This document shows, piece by piece, positions 10,704 through 21,689 of a stretch of 64,000 bases of DNA (position 1 is its first letter; each line of letters begins with the position of its first letter). The DNA lies in contig JAHFWL010000433.1 of NCBI GenBank assembly GCA_021292165.1, forward strand, positions 65,001 through 129,000, written 5' to 3'. A program made the translations under genes and the position numbers. The notes beneath the pieces are model-generated. The model saw nothing but the letters and a program-made list of their open reading frames with translations, was not told where the DNA came from and ran no database searches. The DNA comes from Shinisaurus crocodilurus. Lineage: Eukaryota > Chordata > Lepidosauria > Squamata > Shinisauridae.

Positions 10704-10859
10704 TCCTAGAGCACACCCAGCACTCTTCTGATATCTTGCAGTGCAGACTAAGATTGCCATGATGGGCAAGCTGTCTTTTAAGCAAGCTTCCAAGGCAGTT
10801 TTCTCCAACCCAAGTTCCCTACAGATATGTTGGATTATGTTTGCTGGGGATGATGGGAG

Positions 10860-10978
10860 CAGGGGCGTAAACTACGGGGGCGGGGCTCAAGCCCCCCCAG
10901 GATTTCCCAGAATTGGCAAAGCCCCCTCCAGGCAACCAGCTGTTACATGTTTGGGGGGCAATCTAAATTACCTCCAGG

Positions 10979-11041
<63 letters not shown>

Positions 11042-11210
11042 GGAAAGAGGGGGGAAGAGAAGGGGGAGAACAGGCGTAAACTACAGGGGGGGCTCAAGCC
11101 CCCTCTGGGATTTTGGGGGCATTGCCCAATGGGATTTCCCAGAATTGGCAAAGCCCCCTCCAGGCAACCAGCTGTTACATGTTTGGGGGGCAATCTAAAT
11201 TACCTCCAGG

Positions 11211-11258
<48 letters not shown>

Positions 11259-11443
11259 AGAATAGGAAAGAGGGGGGAAGAGAAGGGGGAGAACAGGCGT
11301 AAACTACAGGGGGGGCTCAAGCCCCCTCTGGGATTTGGGGGGCATTGCCCAATGGGATTTCCCAGAATTGGCAAAGCCCCCTCCAGGCAACCAGCTGTTT
11401 AGCCCCATGCTCCCCCCGGGAAATTGAGAAGTCTATGCCCCTG
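10860..11443. mobile_element. hAT element with internal triplication, perfect 8-bp TSD
   Basis: Ends are CAGGGGCGTAAACTAC and TCTATGCCCCTG (inverted repeat). The perfect duplication is GATGGGAG (10,852-10,859 and 11,444-11,451). Inside, a unit starting GCGTAAACTAC recurs at 10,865, 11,074 and 11,297 (spacing 209 and 223 bp). The first two units carry GCAATCTAAATTACCTCC and a (GT)n(GA)n tract. The third carries the right terminus instead. The unit copies are nearly identical, so the triplication is recent relative to the host MITE. Confidence 0.85.
10981..11038. repeat. (GT)n(GA)n compound microsatellite
   Basis: GTGTGT runs directly into GAGAGA. A shorter second copy at 11,213-11,260 is part of the same triplicated unit. 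Confidence 0.92.
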
Positions 11444-11503
11444 GATGGGAGTTGTAGTCCAACACATCTGGAGGACATCAAGTTGGGGAAAGCTGTTTCA
11501 AGT

Positions 11504-12569
11504 GAACAAAGTTTGCAAACTACCACACTAAGACATGTTACCCTGACTCTGGCGGTGATACTAAATAGAACCAGTAATTCTCCTTTTTGTGATGCATAGA
11601 GAGAGAGAGTATAGTTTTCTGGATTAATTTGACAGATGCAACACACCTTTTTTCAATCTGCCTACTGGTTTGGATCACACCCCTAACAATAATAGATCCT
11701 TTAAGAAGCAAATGTAAACAAAATACCAAACAGATTACTGTCCTGTGAATATATTTGATTGCAGCGTGAGCCTTTCCACTTGACAGGACTCCCAGCTTGA
11801 ACAGGCTGGGTCCTCCCTTTGTACATATTATGCGCTGGCTATCTTTTTATTCAGTAGATATTCAGATTTAAAGCTAAACTGTGTTAGTTTTGACATCACC
11901 ATTTGAGGAGTTTAGATACAGTTGGATTCTTTGGTGTGGAAGAAGTGGAGTGGGGTGTGTGTGGGGAGAAAAGTACCAGGTTAAAAACCCTGAAAGGCAC
12001 AAGCCTCAGACTGGTCCTGAAGGGTAATTTTATTGTGGAATAAAAGCCATGAGCAGCCCAACATGTTTTGATTTAAAATCTTCCTTGGGGGCAATAGAGC
12101 CTGCAATGTTCTTTGCCTTCAAAGAAAATTCTCTTGGGAACCTTCCACAAGAATCAGCTTGGTCTCTTTCCATAGGAATAAACTTTCCAACTCAACTTGA
12201 GGCTTCCCTTTTTCTCTTTTTTCATGTCTGCTGTATGGAAGCAGTGACCCTGATCTAGAGACGTCCCTGACAACAAACTACTGCACAGTGCTAGGATGGA
12301 ACACATGCGATTCTAGCCATACCTGGTGAAGCTAGATCGAAATGAGCAACCCTCCTCAAAAGATGGATTCTAAGGTGCTTTTCCTACACTTTGCAGTGCA
12401 GATGGAGATTGTGGCATCACATTGGATGCCTCTCTGCATGTGGTTTCCATCTCTAGCTGTGAGGTGCTGCATGCGCCATCCCTGATCCAACTTCAGGAAC
12501 TACATGTATAGACCCAATACCAATAGTAACAGTAATAACTGTGCAGGCACCAGTCAAACTACCATGCAC
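11504..12569. other. unassigned stretch
   Basis: This is moderately AT-rich DNA without a supported gene or mobile element. Short frames near 12,049-12,258 lack splice or codon evidence. Confidence 0.4.
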
Positions 12570-12853
12570 CTAAAGATGGCCACCAGTTTGGACAGCTTTA
12601 AAAGGGGACTGGACAAATTCATGGAGGAGAAGGCTATCAGTGGCTACTAGTCCTAACGGGTTTTATGCTTCCTCTATGATCAGAGGCAGTATGCCTATGT
12701 ACTCCAGTTGCTGGGAAACATCGGCAGAGGGTGCTGTTGCACTCATGTCCTGCTTGTGGGATCCTGTGGGCAGCTGGCTGTCACTGTGTGAACAGGATGC
12801 TGGGCTAGATGGACCCTTGGTCTGATCCAGCTTGGCTCTTCTTATGTTCTTAA
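12570..12853 (+). mobile_element. CR1 LINE 3' end, copy 1
   Basis: TTAAAAGGGGACTGGACAAA, GGCTACTAGTCC, CAGAGGCAGTATGCCTATGT, GCTGTTGCACTCATGTCCTG and TAGATGGACCCTTGGTCTGA lead to an end in TTCTTATGTTCTTA. This is the 3' UTR and short direct-repeat tail typical of reptile CR1. A parallel copy is at 43,960. It is 5'-truncated and non-coding. Confidence 0.82.
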
Positions 12854-13072
12854 ACTGATCCAGCAAAGGGAGCTTTGCATCTGGATTTTCTTTGCTGGAT
12901 TGGGGTGACTGTATCTATTTTCCAGAAGTGATCACTAGGCTGCTATTACCACAGCTGCAGCTGTATCGGTACACCCCTGAGAATCACCCTCTCCCTGCAA
13001 ACCCATCAGATCTGTAAGTGCAAATGAAAAGTAAGAATGAACTTTTAAGTTTGAGTTTCTTATGCCTTATGG

Positions 13073-13208
13073 CAGGGGTGGGCAACTTGTGGCCCTCCAG
13101 GTGTTTTGACCTAAAACTCCCATCAGGCCTAGCCACCACAACCAGTTGTATGGAATGATGGGAGTTGTAGGCCAAAACACCTGGAGGGCCACAAGCTGCC
13201 CACCTCTG
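13073..13208. mobile_element. palindromic hAT MITE
   Basis: Ends are CAGGGGTGGGCAAC and GCTGCCCACCTCTG, with arms CCCTCCAGGTGTTTTG / CAAAACACCTGGAGGG. Flanking octamers CCTTATGG and TCTTATGG match at 7 of 8. Length is 136 bp. Confidence 0.87.
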
Positions 13209-13249
13209 TCTTATGGATATGAGCCTATACCATGATTCTGGCAACACCA

Positions 13250-13520
13250 CCATTTTATTTATTCATTAATGTATTTATTATTACATTTATATCCCACCTC
13301 CCCCCCCCAAGGAACCCAAGGCGCCTTACATAACCTTCCTCCTCCCCATTTTATCCTAACAACAACCCAGTGAGGAAGGTTAGGCTGAGAATGGGCCATA
13401 AAGCCCACTGGCTGACTTTGGGCCAGACACTGGCTGGTGGGCTTCATGGCCGAATGGGGACTAGAACCTGGATCGCCCAAGTCCTGGTCCAGTGCTCTAA
13501 CCACTATGCCACACTGGCTG
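13250..13520 (-). mobile_element. MIR-like tRNA SINE with L2-like tail, copy 2
   Basis: On the minus strand it starts AGCCAGTGTGGCATAGTGG, continues GTTAGAGCACTGGACC, has a box-B-like GGTTCTAGTCCCC, and ends with AAGGCGCCTTGGGTTCC, GGTGGGATATAAATG and an AATAAATAC-type tail. Confidence 0.8.
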
Positions 13521-13549
13521 TTCATACACAGACCTGCTATGCTGTAGTG

Positions 13550-13618
13550 CCATGCTGCCTGGGGCATGTGGGAGTTGAAGTCCAAAACATCTGGAGGGTG
13601 CCAGGTTGGGGAACACTG
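13550..13618. mobile_element. half-deleted palindromic hAT MITE, perfect TSD
   Basis: Only the right arm survives (GGGAGTTGAAGTCCAAAACA to GGGGAACACTG). The duplication CTGTAGTG is perfect on both sides (13,542-13,549 and 13,619-13,626). The left arm was lost at or after insertion. Confidence 0.75.
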
Positions 13619-13679
13619 CTGTAGTGGCTACTATTACTATGATTACTACTATGACTATGTTTGCCACTAATGATGTGCT

Positions 13680-13835
13680 AGGTGCTTCTATTTAAATTGT
13701 CGTTATTATTTCTAAATTTGCATCTATACATATACATAAATTAGTATTTGGACATTGGGGTCCTCTGTCATCCTCTTTTTTTTTTGGTGATGCATTTCCT
13801 CTTCATTTGGCAATGTGTCAGTGGCCACCCTAAGT
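13680..13835. mobile_element. TGGCCAC-ended MITE, 3' part
   Basis: TATTTCTAAATTTGCATCTA and GGGGTCCTCTGTCATCCTC through AGTGGCCACCC match the right half of the element at 47,828-48,188. Confidence 0.65.
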
Positions 13836-14231
13836 CATTGAGGACTTCCTTAGGGCTAGCTCCATGGCCAGTATTAGTGACTGGGCAGGTCAAGCTATTG
13901 CCATGCCCACCAGATATACACATATGGCGCTGCCTGCAAGTTAAGGCCTGGACTGGAGGCCCTTCTCCAGGTGCCCCTGTTGTCTTGTCAGAGGTTAGGC
14001 AGGTGTTGACTGCAGAGAGGGCCTTTTTTGTGGTGGCACCCCAACTTTGAAATGCTCTCCCCAGGGCTGTTCACCAGGCATTTAGTCTAATGAGTTGTAG
14101 TTGCTAAGTCAAAACACAGTAAAAATTAATACACATTGATTTTCAAGTTTTATTTTGGCCCTTAAGATAGTTCGGTATTCTGTGTGTGCTGAATGACGAG
14201 TTGTTGTTGGTCCAGTGTCATTTAAGGTGCA
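13836..14231 (+). mobile_element. L2-like LINE remnant
   Basis: GAGAGGGCCTTTTTTGTGGT then GCACCCCAACTTTGAAATGC followed by CTCCCCAGG is the C-terminal (R-AF-V-VAPQL-NALP-like) region of L2-clade ORFs, truncated and frame-broken. Nothing else is recognisable here. Confidence 0.45.
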
Positions 14232-14239
14232 CTCCTATG

Positions 14240-14385
14240 CAGTGCTTTTTTTCTGGAGAAAAGGGTACCGGAACTCTTGGATTACATTTCCTCGGGAGTA
14301 GATGGCGATTAAATTGTAATGCAATTAATAGAAGAAAAGGTGCTGGAACTCAGTTCCGGTGAGTTCCACCAGAAAAAAAGCCCTG
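14240..14385. mobile_element. hAT element, CAGTGCTTTTTTTCTGG family, perfect TSD
   Basis: 146 bp with ends CAGTGCTTTTTTTCTGG and CCAGAAAAAAAGCCCTG and the perfect duplication CTCCTATG (14,232-14,239 and 14,386-14,393). It interrupts a larger inverted repeat whose arms are AAGGTGCACTCCTATGCATG and ATGCATTGGATTGCACC (14,224-14,492). Confidence 0.9.
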
Positions 14386-14399
14386 CTCCTATGCATGTT

Positions 14400-15527
14400 T
14401 GGACAGAAAAAAGTCCCAGTGTGGCTGGCTGTGGAATGCTGGGGGCTGTAGGACATTTTTCTGTCTAAACATGCATTGGATTGCACCCTTAATTTCTTCA
14501 CTTTCTATTCAGACCTCTCTTGTGTTTACATTCTTTCCTTAACTGGTGTCATCCATGATTTGTACTCATAAATAAGAAGAAAAATGTACTACTTCCGTGA
14601 ATTTATTATCTATTTCTGCAGGATAGTCCTGCCACGTTTGTTTTTTTTTAAAGCACTGATAAGTGCTACAGTCAGTACTTACTGTCACAAGTAATATGAT
14701 TATACAATCTTGATCCCGTTTCCTCCTGAACTGGTAAAAACTCCCTAAAATTTCATCTCTGATTCTCTTACTCATTATTTATTTATTTATTTATTTATTA
14801 CATTTATCAATCGCCCATCTGGCCGGTCACCCGGCCACCCTTAGGCCATTAGGACTAAGTTGAGTTGCTGTTATTTGCCAGAAGGTTTAGATAAAGCATC
14901 TTCTATCAACCAAGCCAACCACTTCAGAATCTAATAACTTTCCCCTAGATTGGTGCATAAAGTCCCTTTCCTTTGTTTACGGGAAACCCTGTACATTTCA
15001 AATATTTTTAATAGGTTGGTGTTTAAATGATTTAATTTATTAACCTGATTACATTTGCATATTGCAAAATCTCAGCGAAGGACACATTTTTAATATTTTC
15101 TTTTGCAATACGATTCAGGCATACAAAGTATTCCCTATTAAGGTAACACACTGGAGCCACAATTTAAAGTAAACCAAGTTCAAGGCCCATCAGTATCTGT
15201 GTGGCCTGAAAGAGTGAGAGCTGGAGAGAAAACCCATCGCAAAATCTTTGCTTGCTAGGAGCTGCACCAATAAATCGAGGAGCAAATGTTAATCTGTACT
15301 TGACCACATTTTTACAAGCCCCTGCTCTCATGCCTTTAACTAACAGTAGATTAGTCTGCTGACATTAACAGGTGATAATATTTTTCTGTAAACTGCTGTA
15401 CCTTCTGCTTTGTACAGATTAAGTTGATGTTAAGGCACAGGAGCAGGTTGGGCTATTTTCTTCTGGTCAGTTTGGCAACTCTTTCCATGTTTAAGGCTTT
15501 AGTTGATTGTTCACTAGAAAGGCTGCA
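14400..15527. other. largely repeat-free AT-rich stretch
   Basis: A (TTTA)n tract with an L2-like tail in inverse orientation (GCCCATCTGGCCGG) lies at 14,775-14,850. From about 14,990 to 15,470 I recognise no repeat. The sequence holds closely packed AT-rich motifs, including ATTTGCATAT (octamer-like) and several TAAT cores. No reading frame is supported. Confidence 0.45.
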
Positions 15528-15535
15528 CTTTTAAG

Positions 15536-15729
15536 CTGTGGAGACTGGTGGCTCCCATATCAGTGGGGCTGTGTATCCACTCTGGGTTTCAGTCTGAACT
15601 TTTAAGGAGCTATCCATGGTGCTGTACCAAATTTTAGGTTCAGCACCATGGATAACTCTTTTAAAGTTCAGACTGAAACCCAGAGTGGATAAACCACCCC
15701 ACTGACATTGGAGCCACCAGCCTCCACTG
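15536..15729. mobile_element. 194-bp palindromic hAT element, perfect TSD
   Basis: Near-complete inverted repeat: CTGTGGAGACTGGTGGCTCC on the left, GGAGCCACCAGCCTCCACTG on the right, with CCACTCTGGGTTTCAGTCTG and its complement inside. The 8-bp duplication CTTTTAAG (itself a palindrome) flanks it at 15,528-15,535 and 15,730-15,737. Confidence 0.9.
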
Positions 15730-15737
15730 CTTTTAAG

Positions 15738-17042
15738 AACACTTACTAGAGAGTAAATCCTATTGGATTCAATGGGATTTACTTCTGAATATACATGCTT
15801 ACGATGGCACTGTTAACTTGTTAAGGCCAATATCCCTAGCTGGAAGGGTTGTTTAGAGCCAAACTACATGTTAAGTTAAATGTGTGGTTTGCCCTTTCAT
15901 CTTTTTTGTTGTTGCTTTTTTGCAGAAGTACCGGTACAAACGTTTTGGGGGGGGACCTAAGGGTGGGGGAGAGGAAGAAACAGCCCAATAGGGACTGAGC
16001 ATGCTCAGTGGCTATAGAACACAGTCAGTTGCAGGGTGAGGATGAAAAACTGGAGTCAGGGAGAGCAGGAGGGGGAATGGAATGGAGTACCCTAGAAAAG
16101 GGCTTGGCTGGCTGGAACCCTGGATAGAAGCACTTTGCGCTGCAAGATTTTGTTGTAGGTCCCTCTTGTCAATAATACATGTATTTATGACCACCTTTCC
16201 ACACACATTCCACTATTGGGTGGGTGTCTCGCTAGTTTTATGATAAAAGTGCTTATTTTACTACTACATAATCGTATGGGAGGGAAAGGGAAGCCAAGAG
16301 TACATATAAATCAGTCTTGAGGCTTAGGTTGAGCAGTAGGACCTGATTATCATCATCTGCGAGATTTCTTTTCCATCCCTATGATTGTTTTTAAAGAACC
16401 AAAGTGCTGGATTCTCTGGTTCTTATGCTGGAAAGGAGCAGATGGTATTTCTCACTGTGATGTAAGGCCATAAGAGAAGTAAGAGAAGAGAACAGGTCAG
16501 TGAAAATGAAAGCTTGAAAATAGGAAAAATTCTGACGTAGCTTTCCTATAGAAGGCCATAACTAACGCATTTTTCCACCATTCAAGCCAAATCACGATTA
16601 CAAAAGTCTTGCTCCTCCTCCCCCCCCGAAACAAAACTCCCAGTGCATTTGTTGGGATCAGGATTAGGCCAGAAGCAGGAATGGTGCCATTCTTATGTAT
16701 CACTGTTTCCAGCAACAATTTCCCCCTCCATTGTGTAGGAGGCACAAGCAGCTTCAATGCACGGCTAAGGTGCATTTACACAAGCTGTACTTATTCTGGA
16801 TGAGCATAAGCTATGCTGCAATGCATCACACTTAAAGCTGGGAAGATATTTATTGGATGTTGATGCAGTGCACTACTGCACTGTTTTTAATGCAGTAGCT
16901 GGCATACTTCTCTACGTCTTGGCCACAGTGCAACACAATGTGTTACAGGTCCAGGTCAAGTTGACCCAGGCTGAAAAGGATAATTATGAAAGCAAGCAAT
17001 TGAATTCATCTGTTTTTTGTGACTCATTGTGACTAAAATAAA
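15738..17042. other. unassigned stretch
   Basis: It starts with a GGATTCAATGGGATTTACTT block, a motif of a common squamate short repeat. Otherwise I see no element or gene. A tract of G lies near 15,940. Confidence 0.4.
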
Positions 17043-17207
17043 AATATTTTATTTATTTATTTATTTATTATATTTATACCCCGCCTTTTTTCCTTCAAGG
17101 AACCCAAGGCGGCTTACATAATCCTCCTCCTTCTATCCATTTTATCCACACAACAACCCTGTGAGGTAGGTTAGGCTGAGAGTCAGTGACTGGCCCAAAG
17201 TCACCCG
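17043..17207 (-). mobile_element. MIR-like SINE, truncated, copy 3
   Basis: Minus strand: GGGTGACTTTGGGCCAGTCA, GCCGCCTTGGGTTCCTTG and GGCGGGGTATAAATATAATA followed by AATAAATAAA. The tRNA head is missing. Confidence 0.75.
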
Positions 17208-18059
17208 TAGAGATGTAACTCTCCATCCTAGATGGATACCGATTCATTTCGCTTCCAACCTGCAAATGTGGGGCAAAAGCTCTGTTAGGGTAAATACAGA
17301 CATAGCATTTAAAAGCAGAGAAGGTACTTTGAAAACACCCTCATCATGTTCAGTTCAAACATTGGTTTACTTTAACAGAACGAAACCACGACTACTACAA
17401 AACATGGTAAACATGCTAGTCTTTTTATACACTCAAAAAACAGGCTAAAAAGAAACTTATTTTGTGCAACCTGACTGCTAAGTGCCCCACCCCTTCCACG
17501 ACCCCTATTTTCACCCAAGGCTCTCTGTTAATTAGCTCTGTACCCTGAGTAACTCCTGTCACTAAGTGCTTAAAAAACAACAACAAATTAACCCTTAGCT
17601 TGCAATTTTCCATTTGCAACCTTTTTTAAAAAAGCAAACAACTGGTGTTTTGGAAGTACGCAAATAGGGTTCCCTCTCTTTTTATTTTTCTATTGTTTGC
17701 AAATGTGCAATTGCACACATTTTGTCTGTCCATGGTTTACTTTCTTCAGCAGTACAGATCAATATCCCATCCATAACTGCTGAAATCCCACATGTCATTT
17801 TCATCCTCTCACTAGTATTACAGCTTGAACTGACACGTGTCAGTTTCTCCACTCCCCACTTCAGCACTTCCCTTGACCCCAAACTCCAAAAGCGGTGACT
17901 GAACAGGACAGAGCTATTGGGGCTGGTGGGTGTAATTACTGCGGGAGTATGAGTATATGTACTTACTGCAAAAATGGGTTGGTTTTTAAATTTAATTTAA
18001 TTTTTCTGTCATTTGCAAATGCACATTCAGGACATTCCTAAGTGTCATTTCTGTATCGG
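17208..18059. other. unassigned stretch
   Basis: No repeat or gene is recognised. Confidence 0.35.
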
Positions 18060-18640
18060 TGGAGGGGCGGACATAACTGATGAGCGTGGCTGGAGGTGGC
18101 ACTAGTGAGATCACGAGCATTGGCCAGGCTTTTGCTACTCTTGCCAGGCAGCTCTGTAGCCTGTGCCAAGAAGCCACTGACAAACCACACTGCTGGGTTT
18201 GTATGTCGTGACAAGCCACCCGGAGAACAAGCCACCCCCAACAACCCAACAACAAGCTATGGGTTCTCAGGGTGGCTTATTTGTGGTTAACAAACTGTAC
18301 TGAATTGTCCGCTCTGGGTTTGGATGTCACATTAAACCACGTTAACAGAAACAAGGCTCGCAACCCACCATGGCTTGTTGTGAGGTGAACCCAGTCAGGG
18401 GCAGGCAAATACTTTTTTTGTACTTGCAGGCTTTTTCAGTTCAATTTCTTTATTGCTTTTATTATGATTGATTTGTTTTGCTTTGCATTGATTTTATTGC
18501 ATCCATTTTATTGTTTGCATTGTATTGTGAACCTTCATGCAAGCCATTTGGCTGAATGCTGATAGATATAAACAAACAAACAAATAAATAAATTGAATTG
18601 GATTGCCCCTTGAGTGTGTGTGTGTGTGTGTGTGTGTGTC
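18060..18640 (+). repeat. GGGTTTG-type inverted repeat, L2 tail and (GT)n
   Basis: 18,160-18,390 has AACAAGCCACCC / GGGTGGCTTATTTG and related inverted blocks of a foldback family. 18,420-18,597 resembles an L2 3' end (GTATTGTGAACCTTCATGCA and a (AAAT)n tail). A (GT)n run follows at 18,613-18,640. Confidence 0.5.
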
Positions 18641-19142
18641 ATCAACAGCAAGAGCTGCTTGCAATCTACAAGCTATATGTTGCCCTGCCTTGTTCTTTCC
18701 TAAGCTCCCCCCCCCCCCAATCTTTCCCTGAAATTATGCCCTTACTTTTAAAGGGTTTATTCAAATTCAGCCAAGTGCAGTTCTGGTTCTTGCCAAGAGC
18801 AAACAGACTACATGTCCAGCTAGATCCTGCTACATTCCAGAATCTGTGATTCAGGCATTTGAATTTGTCATCAGTTTGAAATTGAAACCAGAGAAGCAAC
18901 AGTGGGGCTCTTGGAACTTGTAAATCAGCCTTCAATGGAGTGTCTTGTTCTGGGCCTTTGGTTTGAGCAGAAAGAAAATCCCACAGCAGGGTCCTTTGGC
19001 ATATTCCCATCAGTGCCTTCTGAGCAGTGACAAGATACTGGCATGCTCATGACAAGAGTGCAGCTCTAGGGAAGTGTGGAGCAACCCTCCATTTTGCACA
19101 AAATGGCTCATCTTGAGGATGCACAAAACATGCCATGGATTA
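18641..19142. other. unassigned stretch
   Basis: A C-run near 18,710 is the only notable feature. No gene is supported. Confidence 0.35.
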
Positions 19143-19320
19143 AGGAGAAGGGGCATAGCTCAGAGCACATGCTTTGTATGCATCAAGGTCTCAGAGTCAA
19201 TCCCTGGCATCTCCAGGTAGGGCTGGGAAAGACCACTGCCTGGAAAACCCTGAAAAGCTACTACTAGACAGGGCAACAATACTGAGCTTGATAGATCAAT
19301 GTTCTGACTCAGTATAAAGC
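19143..19320 (+). mobile_element. tRNA-Ala-derived SINE
   Basis: GGGGCATAGCTCAG, CATGCTTTGTATGCAT, AGAGTCAATCCCTGGCATC (box B), GGGAAAGACCACTGCCTGG and GACTCAGTATAAAGCA run in the order of the family. It abuts an inverted copy at 19,320. Confidence 0.8.
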
Positions 19321-19520
19321 ATAGGAACATAGGAATCTGCCTTGTACTGAGTCAGACCATTCATCCACCTAGCCCAGTATTGTTGACACTGACTGGCAGC
19401 AGCTCTCCAGGTATTCAGGCAGGAGTTTTTCCAGCCCCACCTGGAGATGTCATGGATTTAACCTGGGACCTTCTGCATGCAAAGCAGGTGCTCTACCACT
19501 GAGCTATGGGCCAGCTTTCT
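19320..19520 (-). mobile_element. tRNA-Ala-derived SINE, inverted neighbour
   Basis: On the minus strand: GGCCCATAGCTCAGTGGTAG, AGCACCTGCTTTGCATGCAG, AACCTGGGACC complement region and CAGTCAGTGTCAACAATACT, ending AGATTCCTATGTTCCTA. With 19,143-19,320 it forms a tail-to-tail inverted SINE pair of nearly 380 bp. Confidence 0.83.
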
Positions 19521-19554
19521 ATGGTCCTTTTAAGTAGGAAATAAGATAGTGGCC

Positions 19555-19940
19555 TGGTCCTCACATAACAACAACCCAGTATGGGTTGTTGTTGAATCAT
19601 GGGTTGTTGTTGAATTGTGGGTTTTTGTTATATGCGAACCCTGTACTATGGATTAACTATGAGTTATTAACCATGAACAGCCATGAACAACCCAAAAAGA
19701 GAACCCATTGTTTGTTCTTGGGTTGTGAACTCTGGGTTGTTCATAGTTAACAACCCAAAGTTAAACCATAGTGCAGGGTTCACATGTAGTAACAACCCAC
19801 AATTCAACAACCCACGATTCAACAACATGCCGGCCAGATGGGCGATAAATAAATATAAATAATAAATAAATAAATAAATAAATAAATAAATCATACTCAG
19901 TCCATACTCTGGGTTGTCGTTATGTGTGAACCAGGCTACT
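19555..19940. mobile_element. GGTTCAGACAACACG-family foldback remnant with L2 tail inserted
   Basis: AACAACCCAGTATGGGTTGTTGTTGAATCATGGG-type blocks recur in both orientations, as at 23,736 and 62,500. A GGCCAGATGGGCGATAAATA L2-like tail with (AAAT)n lies at 19,830-19,893. Confidence 0.5.
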
Positions 19941-20450
19941 ATACCGTTTCCATGTGGTATAAATTTGGATGTGTCTTGATCTCGCGGTATTGAAACATAT
20001 CCTGTTGAGAGTGGCTTCAGCCCTACAGAACTGATTCTGTAACCTTTCTTCCTGCCTTCACCTTTCACTTTGGGAGGACGGGGAAGTGGCTCTGTGGGGA
20101 GGAAATAGGGGTCTGTCCTCCATTTGCCTCACATATGAAAGGGGGCTCCAGTGCAGATCTTCCCTTGGTTAGAGCAGCTAGCCAGAAGGTATATGAGCTG
20201 TCCACTCAAGTTTTTGGTCTTAGGCTAATCTTCATCTCTCCAAAGACTGTATCCTCAAGACTGTGGGAGAAGCAAGCTAGGTAATTTATTTTCACAGCTA
20301 ACATTCACTGGAGGCTTCCAGAGGGGTACCTATGTTAGGGCTCTGCTGGAGAAGCGGTATCCATTGGAGCTCCAATATTCCCAGCCTTTTTGGACCCATG
20401 GGAACATTTGGGAATTTGAAAAACTGCTGTAGGCAACCACCACAAAATGC
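19941..20450. other. unassigned stretch
   Basis: No gene or clear repeat is seen before the (TTTA)n run at 20,450-20,480. Confidence 0.35.
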
Positions 20451-20518
20451 CTATTTATTTATTTATTTATTTATTTATTTGCAGCATTTTTACCCTGCTC
20501 TTCACATCTATAGATCTT

Positions 20519-21050
20519 AGGCTGTGTCTTATTCAGCAAAAACTTTTGTTTCATGTCTATTGGACACTGCAGCATCTCTTTAATAAGGGATTGTCTAATT
20601 CAGCTAATTGCTGGTGTTGCAATACAGCTAATGCTTCTTTTAAACATATGTTTTGGCAATGTCCAGTAGTTGCTTCTTTTTGGGAGGAAGTTATGACACA
20701 GATACATTTAGTACTGGAACAATCTTTAATATTCACTGATGCACACGCTCCTTTAAATTATTTACCTGTTTCATGGAAATTAACAAATGGTCAGTGTAAA
20801 TGGATTCTCTGTGCCCTTTTGACAGCAAAAAGACTGATATTACAGCCTTGGAAGGGTAAACAGTCACCTCTTGTAATGCAATGGGTTGAGGACCTTACAA
20901 CACTTTCAATATTTGAACGGGTGGCATATAGATGCCACCTCCAAATGGATACTTAATTGGATATTTGGTCTGCTTTTGTTGAAGCCTATGTATAATAGCT
21001 AGAAAGCTGTGTGCATTTCAGGCAAATCCATGTACATATATTTAAAAAAA
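20519..21050 (+). pseudogene. L1 ORF2 C-terminal fragment
   Basis: An open frame to 20,956 gives CWCCNTANASFKHMFWQCPV followed by SFWEEVMTQIHLVLEQSL. This is the cysteine-histidine knuckle and helical tail at the C terminus of L1 ORF2 proteins, the same position as in the full L1 at 36.8 kb. A one-codon shift at 20,955 introduces a stop, after which the original end (IWSAFVEAYV) is still readable. The A-rich end near 21,050 marks the 3' terminus. It is a 5'-truncated dead copy of a different L1 subfamily. Confidence 0.82.
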
Positions 21051-21059
21051 ACAGAAAAA

Positions 21060-21284
21060 ATAATAACATTTTTTGGGTGCCCATTCAAAATCATACATTA
21101 AAAAAAAGACACCCCCCCACCCCAACCCCCCCAGACTCGTAGTCTATGCCTCACCCACAAAATTCAATTATAGCATCAGCCAACACACAGCAAACCAGGC
21201 TGCATCACAGCTAGCAAGTTATATATAACCAGAGCTGTGTGTTTTCTGCAAAGCATGGATTCAAGTCTTCTAAATTCTTTAGGG
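21060..21284. other. unassigned stretch
   Basis: Poly-A and poly-C runs are near 21,030-21,130. No gene is seen. Confidence 0.35.
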
Positions 21285-21680
21285 CAGCGGTCCCCAACCT
21301 TTTTGGGACCAGGGACCGGGTCCTGTGGAATAAATTTTTCCACGGACCGGGGGGGGTGTCGCCCACCGCTCACCTGCTTTGTGGCCCGGGCGGCAGCGCT
21401 GCAGAACCAGCGGGGAGACCCGTCACGTCACTTCCAGCTTTACTAAAATGTTCATCGGAGAGGCAAGCAGAAGGACGAGCGGCACGTGGGGGGGGGTGTG
21501 CTCGCCAGAGCTCGCGAGCACCCCGAGAACCAGGATGGGGTGCTTGCAGCACGTCCCGGCGGGCGGCTTGTGGTGCATCCTGGCGGGCGGCGCGCACCGT
21601 GCCCGGCCGCTGCGCCACTGCACAGCGCGCCAAGCACCCCATCCTGGCTCTTGGGGTGCTCGCGAGCTAGTATTATCCTA
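21285..21680 (+). mobile_element. GC-rich hAT element, GGTCCCCAACC family
   Basis: It starts CAGCGGTCCCCAACCTTTTT, then GGGACCAGGGACCGGG and TTTCCACGGACCGG, a terminus shared with 10,460-10,703. Its interior contains a strong inverted repeat: GCTCGCGAGCACCCC at about 21,509 pairs with GGGGTGCTCGCGAGC at about 21,653, and AGGATGGGGTGCTTG pairs with CAAGCACCCCATCCT. CpG density is high against AT-rich flanks. The right terminus is not visible. Confidence 0.65.
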
Positions 21681-21689
21681 GTATTTATC

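Larger units (their letters stand above)
10796..11495. mobile_element. palindromic hAT MITE split by another hAT
   Basis: The left part (CAGTTTTCTCCAACCC to TGCTGGGGATGATGGGAG) and the right part (GATGGGAGTTGTAGTCC to GGGGAAAGCTG) form one MITE of the 4,290 subfamily. The outer octamers TTCCAAGG and TTTCAAGT match at 6 of 8. The element at 10,860-11,443 interrupts it. Confidence 0.75.

Noticed and set aside
10860..11400. A CRISPR-like repeat array
   Set aside because: Only three long units with near-identical interiors, in a vertebrate genome and inside hAT termini. There is no repeat-spacer structure.
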